Shown one piece after another: positions 1-11,663 of a stretch of 64,000 nucleotides of DNA. The stretch is taken from the NCBI RefSeq assembly GCF_001540865.1, contig NC_033635.1, positions 2,810,231 through 2,874,230 on the forward strand, given 5' to 3'. The stretch's first letter is position 1. Each line of letters begins with the position of its first letter. The notes beneath the pieces were generated by a model. The model did no database searches and was not told the DNA's origin. It was given only the letters and a program-made list of their open reading frames with translations. The position numbers and the translations under genes are program-made. Origin of the DNA: Ananas comosus. Lineage: Eukaryota > Streptophyta > Magnoliopsida > Poales > Bromeliaceae.

Positions 1-714
1 CGAGGTCGCGAGGATCATTCTCAAAGCGGTTGATCCCCCTATCCCCCAATAATCTCCATTGGTACCCTTCCTTTCCTCTTCTTTTCGATCCAATCCCCTT
101 TTCCTTGGCAAGGTTCGAATCGATTCTTTTTCGCTACTTTTCGAGAGATTCCGGTCGTTTGAGATTCGATTTTTCTTAGGGTTGGGTTTTTCTCCGCTAA
201 GAATCGATTCTAAATATAGAAAAGACGATCAGAAAAGGAGAGAAATTTCTCATTTGTGCTAAAAATAGCTTCCTGTTTAAGCTTAGTGTCGATTCAATCC
301 CCATGTTGAAACTCTGGCGATTTTGATCTCTTAAATTTGAATTTGGTTTGGGCAAAAAAAAGAAAGCTTTTTTGTGTGGCGTTTTGTGGGAATTTTCTTG
401 AATTGATTTTAGGTTATCAGAATATAGCTGCATTGGTTGGTAAATTGTGCTTGAGAATTGAGATGATTCTTTTCCACTTCTTTTGATAGGTATCTGCGAG
501 AAAAGAGGTTCTTTTCATGCACAAAGAGCCGTTCAAATTTACCCTTTTCATGTAGATATTGCGATTAATGATATAGCAATCAAATTCTTGTAGGGAGAGG
601 GTTTGGGCTTGCTAGGGAGTTCGATATTTGCAGGTTGAAAACCCTCTCTTGTACAAATTTTGGCATCGGTTCCTGAGTAAATTATTGTTATAAAGATTTG
701 GGAGTGGGAGGAGT
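1..714 (+). other. 5' leader and probable upstream region of the RING gene
   Basis: No conserved coding sequence was found here. The stretch is T-rich, contains several gt/ag sites and leads into the RING-H2 start at 715, so it probably holds the 5' UTR, possibly with an intron. Short open frames in it resemble nothing I recognise. The true transcription start may lie outside the window. Confidence 0.5.
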
Positions 715-3634
715 ATGGGATCGGTTTGTTCCTGCTTTCAAGGAGATGATTTTGGAGAATATGCCAATGTTGGTGCTTCGATCTATAGACACTGCATCTG
801 CCTGAGATGCTTCGCTCGACAGATTATTCAGGCAGTATGTCCATTCGCGCTTTATCTGTCGTCTTCTATTTTCAATTCTGTGTATTTGTCATATAATGGA
901 AGTTAGGAAAACCCCAATTCTCCACGTGAAAAGAAAATTGATTGTTGTATTCTCTGATATCTGTTTATTTGGCTTGATGAATCAGTTACAATAGCTTCAG
1001 TGGGTATTCTTTAATGAGTTTCCCAGGATGACAAATAGAGTGAGTTGTCGTTGCTTGGGCATAAGAAAGGAAGGCATTACCATTTATACCTAACATTGTT
1101 GAAACTTTTACATATCAGGAAATCGACAAACTTAGTAGGAAGCATATTGGAAGTTTGGCATGTTGCTTTGTCTATTTCATGAGTCTATAATGCAACCTGT
1201 AAGATAAGTCTATCATTCAATTTATGCATGGGATGGTCTCATGTCAATTTTTAGAAGGTTAATGCTAGCTTTAAAGGTTTATTGCAAGATTCATATTTGG
1301 CTGTAAAACCCAATCATTTTTTTTTTGTTGCTGGGCCTCTTTCTATTTTGAATTATGCTCTTTGTTGGCCTCATTTGGCTATGGGAAGGCTTGGGACAAA
1401 GAAGATTAGAATTCTACTCTTACTGTTTCAGTTAGATATGATACTTCAAGATAAATGCTATTCAAACGGTATTCATTTGTCTGATGATCTATAAATAGTG
1501 GATATGCCTCTTCTATTTCCGAAAGGTTCAGCCATTTCATGAAAAGAAATACCGAAGGTGGCACTTACTCCAAAATCTCGCTTTTCAATGGAAATACTGC
1601 TGGGTGTTGATCTACTGTTAAAGTTTGGTGGTGAATTGTGGACGGTATAACTTTTCAAAAGTATTTTGTAAGAAAACTAAGAATATATATGTATTGAATG
1701 ACATGCAACTTGTGATTGTTATGCTCTTCATATGTCCCCCTATATGCTGAAAACAGCTAATTTCTCTTGGAGACCTGTTTATTAAACCATCTTTCTTAAG
1801 TTCACTTGCTGTAATGCTCTTCGGCTGTTCTGAGGCATTTGCTGATCACTTAATAATAGGTAGCTACTATTGTTAGTTCTTCCATCGCCCCTTGGTGCAG
1901 CCACTATTCACTAGTTCTTTCTAGTTTCTATCACTGGTTATGCTCCTGTGAAACTTATTTAAGTGGTTATGAGATAGAAGTCTTAAATTTTCCCACCTGG
2001 TGTCTACATGCATTTGATATCCGAATGTTCATTTTTAGAAAAAGTTGCATATTGTGGTGGGTACATCATGATGTTTTGTAGTTCTCTTTTGTAAATTGAG
2101 CATAACTTGGCTGGATCTGCTTATTATCCAAAAAATAGTTATTATAGCATTGTTTTTGGAACAACTGTAGAAGATAGACTGCTTTGGTTTACTAGGGTTT
2201 TGTGGGGAGAGGTGCCAACTAGAATATGCTCGACTATAATGCCAGGGAATTCGAGTAATATTGTGTTGTACTGAGATCTAAAATATGATTTTTATGAGGC
2301 TATCATTTTTTCCTTTTGACTCTGCAGTACAGCACATTGTTCCAAAGAGGTGCTTTGCCCTCTGTATCTCCATCTGTACAAGGGACAACTCCCATTGCTT
2401 CAATTGAAAGTTCTATATTTGATGCATACCGTTCTCTTCCGAGGCCTTTGCCTTATGATGATCCTAGATGCTCTCGTGTACCACGTGATGGTCTTGTATT
2501 GAGGCGTGACAAGTCTTCAGGCCATCTTAATGAAGAATCAGAACCACTTAGAACTAATAGTGACAACGAAGTAGAATCTCCCAGTTCAAAAGATAAGAGT
2601 GCCGGATCTAATTATGATGGAAACCTCAAGTTATGTTGTTCTGGATATGCTTCGAAGCTTCTGCCAGCAGAATTCACAAAAGGAACGACATACTATTTTC
2701 CATCATCTGAAGATGAAGATGTGTGCCCGACATGTCTTGAAGGTAGACAATTTATTTTTCATTTATTACTTTCATATGTGTGGCATATACAACCTCTTAG
2801 TTAATATAGCTCTGATGATATAACATCCTTGGTTTTGGTATTGAAGAAACGTCCTGAGGTAAATATGATGAGAATTTTGCTTGCAGATAAGCTGATTTCA
2901 GTGAATGGACATTTTAACTTTTTTGAGTCAATTATCTTGTTTCTAAGTTAGCGTGGTGTGATTTTCATCAAGTATCCTATTTTGGGTAGCACCCAGTTTT
3001 CAAGCAAAATTCCTGGAAATGGATTCAAATTCACCCCTCAGGAAAATAGTTTACGTTAATAACTTATTCTGAATAATTAAACACACCTAATAACTTATTC
3101 CGAATAATTAACCACACCCCAAAGACAATATGTTTATGTTATGCATGTGGGCTTGATTGCCAAAAATCTTTGACTTAAATTTGCTGAAAATAGAGACCTA
3201 TATTAAAAGAAAGAAAAATTCCTAGTTAATAAATAAAGGTTATATACTTGTTTTTGACATATTTTATAACTATCCCTTCTGCAGAATATACTCCTGAAAA
3301 TCCCAGGATTGTAATGCAGTGCTCTCATCATTTTCACCTCGGCTGTATATATGAGTGGATGGAAAGAAGTGAAGCTTGTCCGGTTTGCGGCAAGGTAACT
3401 GATTTATCGCTGCCTATCATAATGAATATACCACTATCCATGCAATTAATTTTACTTTCCCCGTGGGGATGCCGACAATCTTTGCTGACAAAGCTGTTGG
3501 AATACTAGTACAACTAGCTCAGCAGTGCTAATAATTTTAAAATTTGTACATCTTGTGTTAGTTATTGCTTCCTTTTGTTATGCGTTGCTGATGGATCGGT
3601 TCAACAGGTCATGGCGTTCAACGAAGCAACTTGA
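715..3634 (+). CDS. RING-H2 finger E3 ubiquitin-protein ligase (At3g02290-like)
   Basis: Four exons: 715-834, 2328-2742, 3285-3394 and 3608-3634, giving 223 residues, with all junctions GT-AG and in phase. The N-terminus MGSVCSCFQGDDFGEY is Cys-rich with Gly at position 2, so myristoylation or palmitoylation is possible. The middle is Ser-rich and low in structure. The C-terminus is a RING-H2 finger: CPTC, then CSHHFHLGC, then CPVC (C-x2-C, C-x-H-x2-H-x2-C, C-x2-C), split across exons 2 and 3. The protein ends KVMAFNEAT, the typical ending of this family. Known role of the family: transfer of ubiquitin from E2 to substrate; the substrate here is unknown. The gene looks intact. The start is the first ATG of the conserved frame. 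Introns 1 (about 1.5 kb) and 2 show no other gene. Confidence 0.9.
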
Positions 3635-4193
3635 TACTTCTGAATCGACTAAGAACTTTATTCCTATATGTTTGTAAATTTGTAAATACATTGGACATAA
3701 TCAGCATGCTGTTGTAGGCTGTATATATGTGTTCTGGAAGTGTAACACAATAATTTTATCTTCGTTGTTTACTGGACGTAGAATATCATTCAAGGACGAA
3801 TTCATGGCATCATACTGTATCATGATCTCATTTTCTTAATCCTTTTTTTTTTTTCGACATTGTTGTTATTAATTTATTAGGTTTCTGTGAATTATTGACA
3901 TTGTGGAGAAGGACTATTATCATTTAAGTCTTATAAATAAACTAGGAAATGTGTCGCATTTGTCAGTGCGGTGGTTGTTTCTATCTAAGGAAAAGGAAAA
4001 TCGTAGCCAGCAAGTTATATAATATATATATATATATATATAGAGTCCAACTACGGTGCATTTGAAAGTATAAATGAGTTGGTATGTTTAAATTTTTAAT
4101 TTTTGAATCCATTTTTTTGATCATTTTTAATTTTTAAATTAATATTATTTTTCTAAGAAGACCACTAAACTCTATAATAGTATATCAGTCTAG

Positions 4194-4233
<40 letters not shown>

Positions 4234-4332
4234 TCTTGTGGGTGTTTTTTATTTATTTATTTATTTTTCATTTTGAAAGCAGATAGAAGTTTGCTTATAA
4301 ATTTTTATGAGGTTCCAGTAATTCTCTATTAT
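3635..4332. other. 3' flank of the RING gene with TA and CT tracts
   Basis: Probably contains the 3' UTR just after the stop. A (TA)n tract lies near 4018-4041 and a (CT)n-(TA)n tract near 4195-4232. Between them is AT-rich sequence sharing a motif (ctaagaagaccac) with a stretch near 29230, so it is probably old repeat DNA. Confidence 0.4.
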
Positions 4333-4722
4333 TATGAAGTAATTTATTCAAATTCTAAGAAGCAAGGTTTTAAGTGTCCATCGGCACGGACCGTATCCAC
4401 TGTGCTGTACAGTGCCAACAAGATACCGGTACGATACAGACCTCGTGCCGATGCCAGAGCTTAAAACCCTCTATTTTTTAAATTAGTAAGTAATTTTTTC
4501 AATAAAGTTCAAAAGATGTGATAAAAAGAAAAAATAAATAGTTAGAATATTTTGTTGCTAAAGAAAATAAATATTTTATACTATTATGTGTCAGCACAGA
4601 AGAATTTTTTTTTACCGGCACACATCGGCATGGCTCGGCACGCATCGTGTTGTACCATACCGGCAAGTTTCCAACACGGCCCCGTGCCACGGCACTTAAA
4701 TTCTTGCTATGAAGTAATTTAT
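4333..4722. mobile_element. Inserted repeat flanked by a 15-bp direct duplication
   Basis: TATGAAGTAATTTAT occurs at 4333-4347 and again, identically, at 4708-4722, as expected of a target-site duplication. The 360 bases between begin and end with related inverted sequence: ttttaagtg followed by cggcacgg at the left, and the complement ccgtgccacggcacttaaa at the right. The interior is rich in cggcac/gtgccg motifs. There is no coding capacity and no A-tail, so the class is unknown. A 15-bp duplication is long for most DNA transposons. Confidence 0.5.
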
Positions 4723-4908
4723 CTTATTTGATTTGCATGGACAAACAAAATGAAATCATAGAGGTATGCCTTTTTGCAGTTTCTCATCTACTAAATTATT
4801 CACGTCCTTAATTTGAGTAAATACGAAAGATGTGTTAAACAAAAATATTTATTCAACCAATTTAACAATTATAGAAATTGAATAAATTATAATAAAAAAA
4901 ATTAAATT

Positions 4909-4982
4909 GGCCTATTAGCTCAGTTGGTTAGAGCGTCGTGCTAATAACGCGAAGGTCGCAGGTTCGAAACCTGCATCGGCCA
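4909..4982 (+). tRNA. tRNA-Ile (anticodon AAU)
   Basis: A 74-base cloverleaf. The D arm contains AGCTCAGTTGGTTAGAGC. The anticodon stem TCGTG/CGCGA encloses the loop CTAATAA with anticodon AAT at 4943-4945. The T arm is GCAGG-TTCGAAA-CCTGC. The acceptor stem GGCCTAT/ATCGGCC has one T-C mismatch at pair 5-68, and the discriminator base is A. Box A and box B are present. A run of nine T about 12 bases downstream would serve as the Pol III terminator. The sequence is close to the standard plant tRNA-Ile, which as I remember it has GGCCCAT/ATGGGCC. There is no intron. Confidence 0.9.
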
Positions 4983-7350
4983 TTAAATAAATTGTTTTTT
5001 TTTATTTCATTAATTTTTTTGTTTGTCCTTGTGCACTTTTACCATTATTTTAGCATACAATTTAGATCTACTCATTCAATATTTATAACAATTAATCACT
5101 CTTTTCATTTTTGTATATTAAATGGAATTTGTATCAGTGAAAACTAAATTATACCTGATTAGGCAACAATGCTATCTCCATGTTTCTTCGAAAAAAAAAG
5201 AGGGGTTAAAAAAAAAAAAAAAGGTAGCTCCATGGTTTAAAATTTGAGTAATACATCAATACATCATATAAATCTTAACCATTTATTTTTCTTAATAGAT
5301 AGTTTAGATTTAATATGACTCTAGAGGTGGCCTACTATTGAAGCATAGGCACAATTCACGAGGTACCTATTTAAAGGATATTTTAGTCTTTGTAAAATAT
5401 TTTGGTCTACAAAATCAGCTTTATCCAACTAAAAATACTGTAACATTTTCAAATGCCTACAGCAATAGTTGGACTTCAAATTACAACAAAATTATAAATT
5501 TAAATTCAGAACAACATTTAAAACTTAATTATAAATCAAATTCAATTTTTTTAAATATAAAACATAAATTTAAAATAAAACTTTCAGTTCTAATTCAAAA
5601 TTTTAATTTAAATCAAAAAATTAAAATTTGGCTTTAAGATTAAAAGTTCAATTTAGATTCAAATTTAAAAGTTTAATATAAATTTCAAAATTCAAATTTT
5701 ACATTACAATACTAACTTCAAAAATTAAATTTAAATTCAATAGTTTTTTGAGCTAGATACTTAACAAATTGGATATTATCTAATTTGGTAAGTTACCAAA
5801 GTAAATAAGATATTTAATATTTATAGGATACTGACAAATTTGGTATATACTACTAATTTTCTTTTCCAATACTATCATATTAATTGATTCAAATCGGTAA
5901 CCTGTTCAACAGGTTACTTCATGTAAAACCCAACTATACCCTTTATTAATTAAGAATTAGATTTTTATATTTATGGTGTATTGAAGCATCCCTTTTAAAA
6001 TTTTGGAACCTAATTAGTACCTGCCTCCTTATCATAAACCTCTTTTTCTGCTTGTAAAGCAATTGTAGGTAACAAAACAATATTAAATGTACAAAAAAGA
6101 AATGTCACATGCATTTCTCATTAATATATATCCTCCAAACAAGTGGGGAATGCATGGATTTGTCCTCTTTGCTACTACCTGTTGTTCCATCAATTTGAGA
6201 CATTATGCACCACAAACATTAAAGATTCATAAAAGGAGTTGCTTCTCCTTGACTTTTCAATTAGATTATGACTATTCTATGCGAAATCTAGCAAGCCTAC
6301 TAAGCTTTATTGGCCTCATCCCACTCAACAATCAAAGGCAAATTAGGCACTTGTGGGTGTAAGATGCCCAAAATCTCTGCAGCTCCTTAGAAATGAATGG
6401 AGGTGAGCAATGGAAAACAACTAGTCATGTACAATAATATACTGTGGACAATAACTTTGGCAATTGAGATCTATGAAGAGACATATTTAAGAGATTTGTG
6501 GATGTTATGGCCTTGTAAATATATAGCTTTACAAAGCCTCTGCATATATGCGTGTGCACTACCAGTTTTACTATTCAAGATATGGTTGGATACTTAATTT
6601 GTGGGGCTATGCTGGTTCTTTGATTTATAACATGTTAACTAATATCTGCTTTGAGTAGTACTTAAGCTTTTAGGATTTTTGATTTTTCTCTCTCTAGATT
6701 GATAAGAATTTATAGAAGATGAGAGGATGAGGTGATGTTTAGTGTGATGATGCACATGTGATGCATCTGTATTGTTGAATGATTAGTGTTGATGTAATCT
6801 TTTCAATGTAATAGATCCAAAATTTAGCCCAACATGTCTAATTTTTTTATCTTCTTTTGTCACGTTTCGATTTGCTTTAATAAATTATTTTTTTAATATA
6901 TAATTTTTTCGTTCTGCCATTCCATTTAGATTTATATTTTGGTCATGTATATAAAGTGCTCAATAAATTTTAGTAAAGCAACTTTTTATATGATTGTGAA
7001 AGGGACACTCACATTTTGCTTGTAAAGCATTTAGTAAATTCTAGTAAAGAAACCTTTTCTCCCCCTCTTTTTACACCTCCCAAAAAAATTTATAAATATC
7101 TTCAATGTGAGATAGCAAATGGCTCAGGATAATACAATATGGTTGTTAACATTATTTAATTCAAAATTGTTTTTTGTCAAATTATTATTTTCAGTAACAT
7201 AGCTCATAATGAAGATTAGATGGATTACACATGTGCATATCCCTGGAACTATTATCGAATTAAAAATAGGATTATTTAAAAGTTCGCATATATTTATGAT
7301 GTAAAGTTGTGCCTACAGTTGAAGGGGCCGTCATATATATATATATATAT
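4983..7350. other. AT-rich intergenic stretch
   Basis: No gene is supported. About 5480-5760 is low-complexity DNA built from aaattcaaattt-like words. The rest is unique-looking AT-rich sequence with small open frames lacking recognisable similarity. A (TA)n tract at about 7333-7352 closes the stretch. Confidence 0.5.
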
Positions 7351-7354
7351 ATAG

Positions 7355-7566
7355 AGAGAGACCGGCTGGGATACTATCGATAGCACCAAGAGTTTGGTGC
7401 TATCGAGTTTTTTACCGTTAGATTTAACCTTGATTAGTTTTATCCGTTAGATTGTACTATTCAACCAACCACCCGCTCAACCCTAGGGGGGCCACATCAT
7501 CCTAACCGCATATTTTTCAATCCAAGGAATAAAAAATTAATAGCATCAATGGCTTGGTACTATTAA
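7355..7566. mobile_element. Small MITE, TATCGATAGCACC family, copy 1
   Basis: The left end reads tactatcgatagcaccaa and the right end carries the related inverted sequence ttggtacta. The core includes gttttttaccgttagat and ttgtactattcaaccaacca. Related copies are at 12848-12915 (end only, inverted), about 28128-28325 (inverted) and about 53740-54115 (split by a SINE). It is about 210 bp with no coding capacity. The exact boundaries and superfamily are uncertain. Confidence 0.6.
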
Positions 7567-8229
7567 GGGCCCGTTTGGTTCGAGTTATGTAATATTACAA
7601 AGTATCTCGACATATCCAGGTATTTTAGATTTCGGCGTGAGATTACTACTGATGCTGTATTAGCGCGTTTGGTTTAATGCAGTAATGTAATACTAGATTA
7701 CAGTGTTTATAGCATTAATACTTTTGGTTCAGTTTATAAAATTTAGTAATCCTGACATAAAAGTATAGTTTTTCCAAAATTGCCCTTGTTGTGGTCATTT
7801 GAATATTATTTTTTGCGAAAATGACGAATGGAGGGAAAGAGATCGTGATGATTACCTGGGAGGACGACGCAATAGAAAATGATAGGTGTTCGTGCGAGAG
7901 AGAGAAAGAGAGAGAGATAGAGAGACATCGAGAGGGAGAGAAAGCGGCGTGCGAAAGAGAGGGGGAAGGCGAGAGAGAGATGAAAATAATATTGTTAATT
8001 AGATTTGGGGTTGTTGGAGGGTAAAATTGCCATTTTAAATAATATATAGTATTAACGGGTTTCAGTAATGCAAGATACACGACCCCCCTCCCGTTAATAT
8101 TTTCGATGTAATCCTGCTCGATTTGTAATGCTACATTAACGACTAGATTACATAGCGGATTAACCAAACACAGTTATCCTGGCAGGATTGCCTGTAATCC
8201 TGCCAGGATAACTCGAACCAAACGCACCC
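7567..8229. mobile_element. PIF/Harbinger-type MITE with TAA target duplication
   Basis: The left end GGGCCCGTTTGGTTCGAGTT is matched by the inverted right end, which read on the minus strand is GGGTGCGTTTGGTTCGAGTT. Both sides are flanked by TAA (7564-7566 and 8230-8232), the 3-bp duplication typical of PIF/Harbinger (Tourist) elements. It is 663 bp long. The interior is purine-rich with a GAGAGA tract and encodes no transposase, so it is non-autonomous. Open frames inside it are not convincing genes. Confidence 0.75.
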
Positions 8230-8232
8230 TAA

Positions 8233-8509
8233 AGCAAAAACCACGGCCGCCAACTCCAAGTCGTGGGTTGGATAGTTTCTTTCATATTCCTTCAATTGGC
8301 GAGAAGCATACGCAATCACTTTCCCGTCCTGCATCAAAACACAGCCCAATCTATTAAAGGAAGCATCACTATAAATCACATACCCTGCTCCAGCAGTCGG
8401 CAAGGTAAGAATCGGGGCGGTCGCCAACCTCTGCTTCAACTCTTGGAAGCTCATTTCACACGCGTCATTCCAAATGAACTTAACACCTTTATGCGTGAGC
8501 CTCGTGAGG
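8233..8509 (-). pseudogene. Ty3/gypsy retrotransposon fragment (reverse transcriptase/RNase H junction)
   Basis: On the minus strand the frame reads [20 protein letters not shown], then [37 protein letters not shown] and [13 protein letters not shown]. This is the characteristic start of the RNase H domain of Ty3/gypsy polyproteins, with the first Asp of the RNase H active site in SDAS. The frame is cut at the 8230 side by the MITE and at the other end by a single N (8510). It is a relic of about 92 codons without the rest of the element. Confidence 0.85.
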
Positions 8510-8510
8510 N

Positions 8511-8660
8511 AGCCTCTATATATATATATACACACACACACTAACATTTAAACTATAAATAAAAATTCCCATACACTTATGATTTAAACTTGTGCCTATA
8601 ATTGAAGGGGTCGTCGTACACACACACACTAACATTTAAACTATAAAAATGATATTTTAG
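8511..8660. repeat. TA/CA microsatellite and partial tandem duplication
   Basis: Just after the N at 8510 there is (TA)n then (CA)n. The words acacacacacactaacattt and aactata recur at about 8531 and 8622, a 91-bp offset. The block around 8565-8615 also resembles 7285-7335 on the other side of the two MITEs (ttgtgcctacagttgaagggg versus ttgtgcctataattgaagggg). Confidence 0.55.
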
Positions 8661-10420
8661 GAAACATAGTATTACTCTCCGAACAGATTTAAAGATAAAT
8701 GTGTACGAACAATGCTACTTTTATGCATATTTATTTATAGGGTGTGAATTAATTAGTATTTTTTATTGTGTGTAGATGCAAACACAATCAATTAAAGATC
8801 CCCACCTCCTATTTGAGTCAAAAGTTTATAATTAATCCTTTGGAAAGCTTTGTGGATCTTCAATTGTGATTAAAGGAAGAGAGAGGAGGGAAAAGAAAGA
8901 AAAGATATCATGGTCACTCCGAGGGCATTAATTGCGTTACCAGATATACGTAAGCAATCTCGTTTTACAGGATTTAATGTACAAAAGCCACAAAAGTCTT
9001 TCTCTACCCTATCTCCAAAAGAGGAGTGCTAGGGCTACAATTTATTATGAGTTGTAATCACAGAATTTCTTTTTTTTTTTTTCTCTACTTACATATTATT
9101 TTTAAAATAAAATTTAAAATGGGTCAGTAAATTCTACACCCCTTAGATAAGGGAGATTCTATTTTTCTAAAGAAAAAATTCAACGACTATATATGGATCA
9201 AGTTAGATAAAGAATACAAAAACGACCAATTTCGTTTATTTTTTTAGAAATAAATATTACTTAATTGAAAATGTAAAACAATAAGATTTTGAAGTTCCAA
9301 TTTCAAGTAATAATTATCAAACTCTTTATGACTTGCGCTGGAAACAGTCATCGACAAATTTACAATATTAAATAATATAAGGGATTATCAATACACCTGA
9401 CATCAAGAGTTAGAGTCTCTTTATCCAAGTAGTTATCCCAACTTGCCAAAATAAAAATCTTACTCACCATCAGGCCAAAGTTCATACTCCTCATCTTATT
9501 TGTTGAATCTCACACCACAATATATGGTTAAGAGTTGTTCAACATTTATAGCTGATGTGGTCCTTTAAATTGGCTTGAGATCGACTTAGCTTTAGTTGAG
9601 ACTTATCTATATATATATATATATATATACAAGATGAGCTTATGAACCAACCCAAGTGGGTGGGTTGGATTCATTATCTCAAAGAGTGATTTTAAGTTCC
9701 TCCTTTAACCCAACATCTTTATTGCATCGAGCCGATTGAGGTCAACAACAATCCCATCCATTCATAGCAAAGCCAAAAAAGTTGACTAAGGCACACAAAT
9801 AATGTTCATTCCCACAACCTCAATCACATCTTAGATTTCGATATGTAAAGAGGGTCACCACTAATTAATTTGTGGTTCTCCAATCTATTATTTATACTCT
9901 AAAACATAAAATAGTTTTGGAGTATTAGAAATGAATTTGAATTTGAATTAGAAATTAGCTAGTTCAAATGATATGAGCTAGAATTCTACTTAAGATGGGG
10001 CTAAATTAATTTTTGTTATTATCTTTTTATGAACCAGGAGCTTAGCCTCCAACGTCTGAGTCTCCCCCCCGGAAATTGAATTCGAAACCTCACCCTTCTC
10101 TCTTCGCGCCTTAATCACAGAAAATCGATCGCTTGTTGAGAGTTTTCTCCCAAATAAGTCAGCTCCGCGTAATTGTACTTTTGCTAGTTTGCTCTGGGAG
10201 TCGAAAGGGGATCGCTCAGAGGAAAGGAGTTAGCGACAATCACCACAACGTGGTTAGTCATTTAGTTAATTGGAGCGTAATAGAAGAATCTTGCAAAAAA
10301 CCAAACGTACGTGACGAGTTTATTAGGGTCTGAGATTCGCTCGCTTAGGAACAATTGGAATCTTTTTTGCTATATATATATATATATTATTTTTATTTAT
10401 CCCAAGGTCCAGTTGCTTTA
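8661..10420. other. Intergenic region with a degenerate SINE
   Basis: No gene is supported. 9228-9352 matches the minus-strand consensus of the window's SINE family in diverged form. A (TA)n tract lies at about 9606-9629. 10050-10350 is less AT-rich and has an open frame at 10133-10333 with no recognisable similarity; it is not called as a gene. Confidence 0.45.
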
Positions 10421-10491
10421 TTTTGTAGCCCAATTCATACTCTAAATGAATGAATCGGTAGCATGCTACCTTTCTCTCTCTAAAAAAAAAA
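10421..10491 (+). mobile_element. LINE/SINE-type 3' tail fragment
   Basis: Ends with aaatgaatgaatcggtagca, then tgctacctttctctctct and an A-run. This is the same 3' tail as in the SINE copies and in the truncated LINE at 15554-15845. The region immediately 5' differs from the SINE body, so this may be another LINE end. No target duplication was identified. Confidence 0.45.
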
Positions 10492-10905
10492 GTCTAACAA
10501 TATGAACATACTAAATTATTGAGATTATATTCGGAACAATTGTAGATATTTAAATTAGATCATTCATCATGTACATAGAATTAGTTAGCTATGTATTAAT
10601 AAATGTAAATTTATTCCATGTCTTTAAAACTAGGCATAAAATTTCTACTATACTATATTTTTATATTAGAAATACTAGATTCGACAACATAACTAATTAC
10701 CATCTATGTTTCTCTCTAAAAGTTGTACAAACCTCATCATGCATTGCCTTTCACACTAGATAGTGCTCGATCTTGAGTTAGGTTGCATCCTTATAAACTC
10801 CTCTTTATCCTACAAATATTAGACAACATAACTAATTACCATCAAGTGCGTCTCTACAAAAAGCCATACAACTGATCTCCTTCTATCTTGCATAACATTT
10901 TAGTG

Positions 10906-11384
10906 ATATATGTTAGAATTAAAAGTGAGAAGATCTAGTCCGTCGGGTGAGAAAATATCAAAAAAGATTTGAAAAAGAGAAAAAAAAATAAAGCACATAA
11001 TATTTACGTGGTTCGGCCATCGGCCTACGTCTACGGGCAAATACGGAGCAGAGATCTTCATTATAATGAAAGTGGTATACAAAATATGCCTCTCTCACGA
11101 AACCCTAATCCCAAAGAATTAATATACCCATATTTTCTCTCTCATTTTCCGCACCAAATCAATAGCATATTTTCTCTCTCATTTTCCGCACCAAATCAAT
11201 AGCAGAAAGGGTATACTTATAATAGTGGCTAAATCCTAACACAATTAGAAATACAAACACACTAAGATTATGAATATCTCAATAAGATTAGGCATAATAT
11301 AAACTTAACTTAATGGGATAATCAAAACAGAATAGAGTTAGAAAACCTTGCGCTACTAGAATTCGAGACATATCTAACAATATA
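10906..11384. mobile_element. Solo LTR with 5-bp target duplication
   Basis: The LTR at 10911-11379 (469 bp) begins TGTTAGAATT and ends ATCTAACA, with TG...CA termini. It is flanked by ATATA at 10906-10910 and 11380-11384. It contains ttacgtggttcggccatcgg, a motif I know from plant Ty1/copia-type LTRs. Inside, a 37-bp unit is tandemly doubled (11129-11165 and 11166-11202). No internal coding region or second LTR is present, so this is the product of LTR-LTR recombination. Copia assignment is inference. Confidence 0.8.
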
Positions 11385-11429
11385 TAACTCATCATTCCTA
11401 GTGCATATGTTAAAGAACTTGATGGTTGA

Positions 11430-11540
11430 TATCCAATGTTTTAAGTTCAGAACTTTGTTGCTTTATATTTTCAATTAAATTTATTTTTAAAAAAATTAAA
11501 TGAATCAATGAGCATGTGCTAAATTTCTCGCTAAAAAAAA
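11430..11540 (+). repeat. Degenerate SINE relic upstream of BIG GRAIN-like gene
   Basis: Contains ttatattttcaattaaattt, then a degenerate version of the SINE 3' part ending gagcatgtgctaaatttctc and an A-run. It resembles the 3' half of the window's SINE family with many changes. It may lie in the promoter of the gene starting at 11664. Confidence 0.35.
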
Positions 11541-11663
11541 TAATTAGAAAAAAACTTTTTAGTGGTGGTACGTAGTGTTCTTAAGATAGGGTGCACACTC
11601 CATCACTATCCATCACCTTCACACACCCCACAATTAAAAAGAACCACCCCTCCCACACACAGC

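Noticed and set aside
11562..11663. Longer BIG GRAIN-like protein starting at 11562
   Set aside because: The codon there is GTG. The first ATG in frame is 11664, and the upstream residues show no family similarity.
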